Positions 56,417-64,000 of a stretch of DNA of 64,000 bases are shown here, piece by piece. The position numbers were made by a program, and so were the translations under genes. This stretch comes from Pyrenophora tritici-repentis (lineage: Eukaryota; Ascomycota; Dothideomycetes; Pleosporales; Pleosporaceae). Under the pieces are notes generated by a model. It ran no database searches. It was not told where the DNA came from and saw nothing but the letters and a program-made list of their open reading frames with translations. Location of the stretch: the NCBI RefSeq assembly GCF_003171515.1, contig NC_089399.1, positions 930,001-994,000 on the forward strand, written 5' to 3'. Numbering within the stretch: the stretch's first letter is position 1; each line of letters starts with the position of its first letter.

Positions 56417-57750
56417 ATGGCAGGAACTGGTCTACAACCAGCTAACATTTTTCTCATAATCTTTCCTTTTCTTCTCTCATTTACGATTGTGACCATCCGA
56501 ATTTGGCAAAGAATCAAAGAGCGCAAATATGCTATTGGTAGAAATCCCACGTCTTGGCCATACTGGGCATATACTAATGAGCTTAACAGAAGATATGCTT
56601 TTGATAATAGCGGAAGCTATTGTACTAGTGCTCACAGCTACCCTGTGGAAATGTATGTACCAATACTTTCGGATGGTCGTTCCAGCTAACCAACTAGTCG
56701 TCATGGTGTCTTATGCGGGCTATCATGCGGAAGATATCCCCAAAGGAGCCGTTCAGAGGGAAGACGTCGCTTTTGTGAGTCGTGAGTTTCACGATCCTCT
56801 CGTTCCGTCAGCCTCGAGTCGTTTTTAATCCGGTCCTCAGTGGCGGCATACCAATGGCATTACCTATAACCCGATCCTCGGGTTTGTCAAGATATCGTTC
56901 TTGATAACGCTTCTGAAACTCCGTTGTATGGACCGCCTCATCATCGCGAGTCTCTGGACTCTGATCGTTGTGAACATCCTTTTCATCATCAGTGCTGTCC
57001 TCGGAAGCCTCTTGATATGTTGGCCAATCCAAAAATCCTGGCATTCGGATACGCCTGGTCGCTGTGGTGATCGTGCAGCTTACGTTTTTGGTACTATCGC
57101 AGTGACCATTGCTACTGATGTCCTCGTTGCAATCATACCGGCGTGGGTTCTCCACGACCTGCGGATGCCCTTGAGACACAAGATGGCTGTGATCATTTTT
57201 CTCTCACTTCCACTTGCAGCCACTGGAATTGGCTGCTATCGTCTACATAAGTTTGTCGAGGTAGTGAACCTACCAAAAATCTACGGCGAGGACCCTTACA
57301 ACGTACAGAGTGTACTGTCCAATGTTGAAGCAAACCTTGGTGTCATCGCTGCCTGTGGGCCTACAGTCAAATGGATCTTGGTAAGCAGTCATGTCATCTC
57401 AGAAACGAAATTCTTGCTGATCTCATGTTAACAAACAGAGCCGCTTCATCCCCTACTTCGATACGAGTCCGCCACCACGCGAAGACACACCAAAAGTGAT
57501 GTCGTGTTGGCAGAGACGCCCCAAGGCCCATTTGAAGAGCGATGGAGACATTGAACTACAACTCAATGAACTCAATACCACGTATCCACGCGACGCCAGC
57601 AATATGTGTTGGGACAATGACGACGACAAATCGGGTAGCGAGAAGCAATGTGAAACGGTCGATAGCATCGGCAAGACTACTGGAGTTCATTGGGACCACA
57701 TTGAAGCACCAAAGCCTTCTCTCCAGCTCAGTATTCGAGAGATTAAATAG
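56417..57750 (+). CDS. rhodopsin-like integral membrane protein (fungal rhodopsin/PTH11-type domain)
   Basis: Seven-helix-type fungal membrane protein, possibly receptor-like. Five exons: 56417-56537, 56590-56652, 56698-56774, 56841-57380, 57439-57750; introns 52, 45, 66 and 58 bp; 370 aa. Junctions recreate KYAIEDMLLIIAE, LWKFVMVSYAGYHAED and VAFWRHTNGITYNP. Membrane helices: NIFLIIFPFLLSFTIVTIRI, MLLIIAEAIVLVLTATLW, ILGFVKISFLITLLKL, LIVVNILFIISAVLGSLLIC, AYVFGTIAVTIATDVLVAII, MAVIIFLSLPLAATGIGCYR and a weaker one near GVIAACGPTVKWIL. The WPIQKSWH and GRCGDRAAY region and the NVEANLGVIAACGP motif are hallmarks of this fungal family. The C-terminal tail of about 100 residues is polar and cytosolic. 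Ligand unknown. Confidence 0.87.
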
Positions 57751-58349
57751 AAATTCGGTACGCTAAAGATCTGAATGAGTTCATTGTCAGAAGTGTTTAC
57801 CCAACTGTATCACAAGACGCCCACACTCTAGTCGTGGACAGAGAGGAACTCCATATGTATACCTGTATGAAAGTCATCTGGACTTTGCTTGCACACTGAA
57901 ACTACTGATCTCCATACTTGGACTCCCATATGTATTCACAGTGCGTTGTCTTTCTCACGGTTTTTATGCGTTTTGGTACGAGGTCATAATAAAAGCTATG
58001 AGTTCAGTACAGAGGACATGCTCGATGCGTCACGGTCCCCGGACTCCTGAATGATCTCCCCACCGCTAGAACGAGTTGAGAAGATTACACACATCCCCGA
58101 TTACGACGCTGGTGGCAGCCGGTGGCACGTAATGGCGGGCCAGAACACGGGTCGTCAAATGACGATGGCCCCACTTCGCGGCTCACGGCTGAATGTGTGG
58201 AAGCGCGGAGACTCCGCGGTTGGAGGTCATGCCTCCAAACCGAAATCTCAACATGCTACGAACACGAGCATGGCGTTAGTAAGCCAAGCTCGATCGTGTC
58301 ATCAAGCGACCTTTTCGACGGTTCCCACGGTCGCTGAGGACCCAATGGC
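57751..58349. other. intergenic, promoter of the Zn2Cys6 gene
   Basis: About 600 bp between two plus-strand genes. Some open frames run into the next gene's first exon but lack motifs. No other feature. Confidence 0.45.
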
Positions 58350-60514
58350 ATGGACATGTCTCCACTGAAGCGTTCGAGCGATGATGCGGACCATGAAGAC
58401 GGTCGCCGGCCTGCACCACGCACGCCAAGAATTCGAGCGTGTGAGTCGCGCGCAGTGTCGATATATGGGGATGCAATTTTGCTAATTAGGAATTAGGCGC
58501 CGAATGCAAGAGACATAAGATCAAGTGCGAGCCCGTGGATAATGAGAACAAGTGCGCAAAGTGTCTGAGGAGCGGAACAGAATGTGTACCGTATAACTTG
58601 AATCAACGCCTTTTAGACGAGGATGCCACGTAAGTTTACCTTTCCACATTTACTATCAGTCAGAACTGACAATTCTCTAGTTGGAAAGCAAATGCGACTG
58701 CGGAAATACAGCAGTTGCGCTCAGCAGTCGAGCGTCTCCTCCAACACAACAAGCTCCCCAGCCTGCAGGACAGCTCTCAACCAGAACCATCACCCCAACC
58801 ACGTTCAGCACGAACATCAACCATTAGTCCACCAAATGTCGTGTCTGATAACGGACATACAACTTTGGTCGTTCCGCCTCCCATGGACATGACGCGCGAT
58901 ACCTCCGTCGAGCGCGAATCTGGAGAAGAATCCGGCTTGGTGACCGCACCGATGAGAAGTTTGTACGACCTCACGCGAATTCGCAATCTCCGTAGTAGTG
59001 CACGAAGGAAACCAAACTCCAACCCTGTAGAGCAAGATTTCATTGCGCAAGGTATTGTGTCACTAGCAGAAGCAGAAGCCCTGTTTAAGCGGTATATGCA
59101 AGACCTGCGACTCTATCTCTGGGCTGGCGTACTTTTCCCATATGACTCTCTCGCCGCAGCACGGCGGCACTCCACGCTCCTGACCGCCGCTGTCTTAACC
59201 ATCTCAGCTCTACACACACCCGGGCGAGATGAAGCATTGCAAAAGTGCTACGATGTGTTTGTATCCCTCGTCTACAGCACCTTTCTGGCCCGCCCCCACA
59301 ATCTGGACGACATTCGCGCCTTAGCCCTCGCAGCATTTTACCTCTCAAACCTAAGCTGGAAACTCGCGGGCCTCGCCGTGCGAAATGCGGTAGAAATGAA
59401 CATACACATGTCCTACCAAAAGCTAACACGCGGCCACGAAGACCAGCGCGACAACGTCCGCCTCTGGTATGCCCTGTACGTCTGTGACCACCAATTCAGC
59501 ATCGCATACGGCCGACCATCCATCATCCACGACGACATCGCCATCAAGAACATCGAGCACTTCCTCGACAGCCCCAAAACCACGCCCGGCGATATCCGGC
59601 TCGGAGCCCAAGTAACGCTATTCAAGATCCTGACAGAAGCCTACATGGTGTACGGGAGCGACCCCGAGCAACCCCTTACCGAACCTGATTTCCAACAACT
59701 CCGCCTCTTTAACTTTGCCATTGAACAATGGCGACTAAGCTGGCAAACACGATCCGCCGATAGCCCCGCCATCGGCTCATACCCCTCGAAAGGCGTAGTG
59801 CTCTACTACCACTTCGCCCGTTTCCAACTAAACTCACTTGCCCTTCGTGCCCTCCCACCTCCCAGCGCAGCAACGTCGGAGTCGCTATCCTACGACCGCC
59901 GGGAAGCCGCAAACATTGCCATCTCCGCCGCCACCAGCACATTAACCCTCATCTTCGAGGAGCCCGACCTGCGCAAAGCCATGACTGCCGTCCCCATCTT
60001 CACGCACACAATGGTTGCCTTCAGTGTTACTTTCCTACTCAAGATGGCGCAAACATGGGGCGGTGTTGCGCAGGTCCAGTCGCCAGAGTGGGCGGCTACG
60101 GAACCTGTGGGATTGGGCTTGAATTTCAATATTAACCAGGTGTTGTCGTTGTCGAGGCGGTCGTCGTCGTTCTTGGCAAAGGTGGCAAGGGATTTGAATG
60201 AAAAACATATTACGCGGCATATTGTTCAGGGTATTGATGATTTGTTGAAGAGGATTGATATTACTGGGACACCTTCGTCTTCGTCTTCGTCGGGGGCGTC
60301 TGCTACGGCTGTGGTAGTGCCTGAGCCTGCACAGGTGTTTCAGCATGTCAAGGGGGGTGCTGTTACATCAGGCGGGGAGCAGATTGCTGCGGATCCGACA
60401 AATGAGTATAACATGTATGATCTTATCGGTTCTTATGGGTTTGGGTTTGATGAGACGTTCCTGGGTCAGGTTGCTCCGACGAATCTTGACTTCTGGCAGA
60501 CGGAGCCTTTTTGA
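58350..60514 (+). CDS. Zn(II)2Cys6 transcription factor
   Basis: Fungal zinc-cluster regulator. Exons 58350-58440, 58497-58629 and 58681-60514; introns 56 and 51 bp; 685 aa. Splicing assembles the binuclear cluster, whose first Cys codon is itself split: Cys31, 34, 41, 50, 53 and 60, spacing C-x2-C-x6-C-x8-C-x2-C-x6-C, with basic KRHKIK between Cys34 and Cys41. A linker and a short coiled coil follow (ATAEIQQLRSAVERLLQHNK). The middle homology region is recognisable as a fungal-specific factor domain (LRLYLWAGVLFPYDSLAAAR; LALAAFYLSNLSWKLAGLAV; NVRLWYALYVCDHQFSIAYG). The C-terminus is acidic and aromatic (YDLIGSYGFGFDETFLG), like an activation region. ATG 58350 was chosen for frame; 58345 is out of frame. 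Targets are unknown; the neighbouring rhodopsin-like gene is one untested candidate. Confidence 0.9.
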
Positions 60515-60671
60515 TGGTATCTTAATACAAAAGTTTACTATTCTTATGCCTAGTCTACCGAACAGTATACTGGCGTGATTCTGAAACGACACCTGTTCTT
60601 GGCCTTCTGTTAAGTATGGACAAGACGACCTCCTTGGTCGAGATCCCCATGTGTGAAGTGCAGGCGCATGC

Positions 60672-62028
60672 TCAGTCTGAAGACTCTTTGGTACTAGTTA
60701 TCTCCATCCGCCGCCAGAGACCCAGGAACCCACCTCCAACGACCATCTCACCGACCTTGGGACGGCATACCATGACCCACTTTTCTTCTTCTTGCTTACT
60801 CAGCTCCGCTTCAAGCTCACTGTCCCTCGCGGCTTGTCTTTGTTCGGAGTCTACTCCCTCATCGCTTGAGGGTTCTGAAGGCTGGTCTGCTCCAGCTTTC
60901 CTGACTGTTGCTTTTGGTCTGACGGCGCGCACGTCCCATTCACGAATTGTGCCTGTTCCCAGCTCAATGACCTGGTCAAGGAGATATGGCATCCTCTGTT
61001 CGCGAATTCTTTCAACGCATTCGGCGATTTGGGTTATGCTGGGATTGAAGACGGCGAGCAGTCCGTTGACATGCAACGCTGGGATGACGTTGGCTAGATG
61101 GCTGTTCGCATTCGGTAGGTCTAAGAACACATGCGCCAGAAAGGGCTTGTCTGTCTTTCGCGAAGCTTGTTGTTTCGCGATCCAGTCCGATATATCACCC
61201 ACGTGAAAGTCAACATTCTCAGAATACATGCCATGTCTAAAGCCTTGCACAATCTTCTTGGCATGCTGAGAGTGCTTGCTAGAAATGTCAAGCGTATGTA
61301 TGATGGCACGGCGATTCTGCTTCCAAGACTCAATTGCTGAGTCGCCCAAATCCGACATGGACTCGCCAAGATAGACTGCATCCTCAGGTTCTTCCTCAGT
61401 GGTGGTGATAGAGGGCGTCTTGGGAAGCGGCGGATTTGCGGCGTGTATTGCTCGCGAGAGATGCAGTGTCAGCGCGCCGTGGCCTGTGCCAGCTTCGAGA
61501 ATCTCGAACGGAGGCTCCGAGTCTGGGTCAGGGGAGGGCCTGTCCACGTGAATGTCGAGCAAAGAGACTATGAGATTTGTATCCGACGGGTAGAGCTAGC
61601 CTGGATGAGTATCGCTGACATTAGGGGTAATGCTGTACACACCGGAGTGACAAGACGAGGGGTCAACCGGACATACTCTGCCAATGTCGGCTCGATAACG
61701 CGATATGTGGCGCCCTTGCTGGACTGGACAATTTGTCGCGACTCCTTTCCAATGACGTCGGCATGTTGAATTACGCCCCGGTGCGTATGTGTCGAACCGG
61801 TGGCTTTCAGTTTCACGAGGCGGCCATCGTGGCTATCTCTTTTCTCGCGAAGGAGCACCACATCGCCTTCTATGCGAGTGTGAGCGACGGCGCATAGGTG
61901 GAGGTGGACTTCTTGCCTTGAAAAGCGCGGCAAAGACGGGCGCTGGTGGACAAGTTTCGAATTTGCGTACAAAAGGGAGTGAATTGGACGGCACGTGGTA
62001 GCTGGCGCAGAGGGGAAGAAGACAGCAT
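60672..62028 (-). CDS. TRM61-like tRNA (adenine-N1) methyltransferase, probably mitochondrial
   Basis: SAM-dependent methyltransferase of the Gcd14/TRMT61 family, which makes m1A in tRNA. Exons 62028-61917, 61869-61643 and 61595-60672; introns 47 bp each; 420 aa. Intron 1 has a GC donor (AAG|GCAAGA) and CATAG acceptor; using it joins a start Met to the conserved frame, which otherwise has no ATG. The N-terminus (MLSSSPLRQLPRAVQFTPFC, then IRNLSTSARLCRAF) is Arg/Ser-rich without acids: a good mitochondrial presequence. Then EGDVVLLREK, YRVIEPTLAEYVRLTPRLVTP and, across junction 2, LYPSDTNLIVSLLDIHVDRP. SAM motif I is EILEAGTGHG (144-153); FLDLPNANSHLANVIPALHV is the region around motif IV. Fungi usually also have a nuclear Gcd14; the presequence argues for the organellar type. 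An acidic stretch lies between about residues 345 and 385. Confidence 0.85.
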
Positions 62029-62475
62029 GGCTTTGCAGACGCAGAGGAGAAATATGTGCAGATGCGGAGGTGACGCCCTTCTCCGCAAGCACCAAGCGGG
62101 CCGAGCGGGCGGGCACCTGCGAGCAAGACAGCACTGGACGAGATTAACTCTCGTAAATAATACCACTGCCACGTCTCCTATGCTTATCCTATTCAGCCTA
62201 CACTCGACACGTGCGGACCCGAAACCGCGACTCTGTTTATCCCCGTGACGATCCCAGAGGTTCAAACATTATCGTACGGGTGGTCCAAGAGCAGCGACCC
62301 GCAGCACCACGCTTCATACGCGCCGGTACCTCTGACCCTGCACGCACAAGATTGAATATTTGAACAAGGCCTTTTCCATATCACGGACATGACGTTGCAC
62401 CACTGCAAGAGAAACCGATTCTAATCCCAACTTTGCCTTCATGCGCTTACGCCTACACCCTCAAGAGCCTCCACC
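62029..62475. promoter_or_regulatory. divergent promoter region of the TRM61-like and metallophosphatase genes
   Basis: 447 bp between two divergent start codons. The minus-strand open frame to 62265 reflects leader sequence of the TRM61-like gene. No distinct motif seen. Confidence 0.4.
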
Positions 62476-64000
62476 ATGACGCGCCGGATAGTAAGTGCAC
62501 AAACACTGAGTAGCCATGTCAGAGACTGACTTTGCAGGTGCGGACGGGCGTGCAGCTCATTGCCCTCATATTGCTCGTCTCTACGTCTCTCTTCTTCCTC
62601 GACAACCGCTATCGAGTCCTCCCGCAGTCGGTCCACAGCCATATGCCACTACACCACGACGGCCTCGTCATCACCGATATCACCGTACAGACATGCTCGA
62701 GTATTAATCCGCTGTCTAAGTGTATGCTGGACCAGAAGAAGTGGCACCGCATCGAGAAGGACCTGTATCTCGGCAAGGGATGGGTCACAAAGGCATACGT
62801 GCACATCAAGCGCAAGCGCGAAGAGGAGCTCAAGACTGAAGACAAGGTCATTATTGATATTCGTACAGGCAGGCTCGACCCCTCAATAGCAGAGAAGACA
62901 CAGGCGTCGGAGAAGTGGGAGCCTCGTCCCGCCGGCGTCTGGATCAAGACATCGCTCAAGCGTCACGCGAGCGACTCCAAGAAGGCGGTTACAGCGATAG
63001 ATATTCTATTTGGTTCAGATGCTGTCGAGCCACGACCTGGGTGGGAGCTGGTCAAAGGAGCGCTGCATCTCGACAGCAGCGCCAAGGATAGTACAGACCC
63101 CCGCCTGAGCTTACGACGTGGCCGCGCAGCCAAGATTGAGAAGCCGGTACCTAAGATCAGAAAGGATGGGAAATTCAAGATTATGCAGATTTCCGACCTG
63201 CATCTCAGCACTGGTCTCGGCCACTGCAGAGACGCGGAACCCAAAGGCGCAAACGGTGGACATTGCGATGCTGACCCCAGGACTCTGGAGTTTGTGGAGA
63301 GGCTTCTCGATGACGAGAAGCCTGATTTTGTAGTCTTGTCTGGTGATCAGGTCAATGGCGACACTGCGCCCGATGTTCAGAGCGTAAGACACTCCATTTC
63401 GCTGTGTGCTACAAGCTGACCAATTCACAGGCCCTGTTCAAGATTGTCGACCCCCTCGCAGAGCGCAAGATACCATACGCAGCCATCTTCGGTAACCACG
63501 ATGACGAGGGTACCCTTTCTCGCCACGCGCAAATGGACCTCTACGACTCTCTACCCTTCTCAGTCAGCGAGCCCGGCCCAAACACCATCGAAGGAGTTGG
63601 CAACTACTTTGTTGAGATTCAAGCCCACAGCAGCAAGCACTCTGCCCTGACGCTCTACTTCCTCGACACACACTCGTACTCACCGGATGAAACCCACTAC
63701 CGTGGCTACGACTGGCTTAAGCCAAACCAGATCAACTGGTTCAAGACCACAGCCGAAGGCCTCAAAGAGGCGCACAGCCACTACACTCACAAACACCTCA
63801 ACATGGCCTTCATCCACATCCCCCTCCCCGAATACGGCAACCCGGACAACGACCGCGTAGGCAACTGGACCGAACCCATCACCGCCCCCGCCTTCAACAC
63901 GCATTTCAAAGACGCCCTCGTCGAATACGACGTCAAAACCGTCTCGTGCGGCCACGACCACGTAAACGACTACTGTGCCCTCTCCAAGGACGAGAAGACG
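62476..64000 (+). CDS. Dcr2-like calcineurin-type metallophosphatase, 3' end outside the window
   Basis: Membrane-anchored phosphoesterase. Exons 62476-62490 (MTRRI), 62538-63383 and 63431 onward to the window end; introns 47 bp each (GTAAGT...TTGCAG; GTAAGA...TTCACAG). Visible part is 477 codons. Right after the start is one membrane helix (VQLIALILLVSTSLFFL), so type II orientation is likely. Residues of about 30-210 are the N-terminal region of the Dcr2 group (WHRIEKDLYLGKGWVTKAYV). Then metallophosphatase blocks in order: MQISDLHLS (DxH), VVLSGDQVNGD, AAIFGNHDDEG, MAFIHIPLPEY and SCGHDHVNDY. All metal ligands seen are in place. In budding yeast Dcr2 acts in the unfolded-protein response and cell cycle; transfer of that role is inference. 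The gene runs off the right edge. Confidence 0.88.

Noticed and set aside
46128..60514. A secondary-metabolite gene cluster
   Set aside because: Oxidase, regulator and membrane protein occur, but there is no backbone enzyme (PKS, NRPS, terpene cyclase) in the window.
1..64000. tRNA genes, CRISPR arrays, bacterial-type operons
   Set aside because: No cloverleaf with A and B boxes or regularly spaced repeats was found by eye; introns show the DNA is eukaryotic.

Overview
The window looks like nuclear DNA of a filamentous ascomycete (Pezizomycotina), probably a dothideomycete of the Pleosporales type. The reasons are short spliceosomal introns of 45-80 bp with CTAAC/CTGAC branch sites, typical fungal gene families (bZIP plus DUF3425, Zn2Cys6 regulators, monocarboxylate-type MFS transporters, fungal rhodopsin-like membrane proteins, BBE-like oxidases), and a pogo/Fot1-like transposon with RIP-like decay. 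The species assignment is inference. I rebuilt gene models by hand across introns. Most junctions restore both frame and family motifs, but none has transcript support.

Left part (0.9-23.7 kb), dense housekeeping DNA: a USP10/Ubp3-type ubiquitin hydrolase; a five-exon bZIP-DUF3425 regulator (-); a peroxisomal crotonase ending in SKL (-); a large F-box-like protein; an MFS transporter (-); a SAP-domain Tho1/SARNP-like protein (-); an unknown coiled-coil protein with two UIM-like motifs (-); an FHA/coiled-coil/tail-anchored STRIPAK-type protein (HAM-4/PRO45/Vps64/SLMAP); and a divergent pair of an RNase P/MRP subunit (POP7) and the lipoyl pathway octanoyltransferase (LIP2).

Middle (23.7-43.3 kb): a 3.5-kb gene-poor stretch; a TPR-like/SET/MYND-like protein (-) divergent from a LisH-WD40 protein; a two-RRM protein; a 2.6-kb gap; a septin-like GTPase with a C-terminal membrane segment (-); an NTF2-RRM-RGG protein of the G3BP/Nxt3/Bre5 type (-), whose family partners the USP10/Ubp3-type enzyme at the window start; and a second MCT-like transporter.

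Right part (43.8-64 kb), more accessory: an apparently broken F-box gene; a 2.13-kb pogo/Fot1-like element (46128-48259) with perfect terminal inverted repeats, TA target duplication and many stops; a paraoxonase-like arylesterase whose start lies 112 bp from that element; an unknown conserved-looking protein (-); a secreted FAD-linked oxidoreductase (-); a roughly 2.9-kb gene-free, partly AT-rich stretch with two hairpins, each followed by the same 11-bp motif; a rhodopsin-like membrane protein; a Zn2Cys6 regulator; a mitochondrial TRM61-like tRNA methyltransferase (-); and the 5' part of a Dcr2-like metallophosphatase cut by the window end. I saw no tRNA, rRNA, CRISPR array or biosynthetic backbone gene. 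No clearly new system is evident. The oddest structures are the duplicated hairpin units, the tandem-UIM protein and the transposon.
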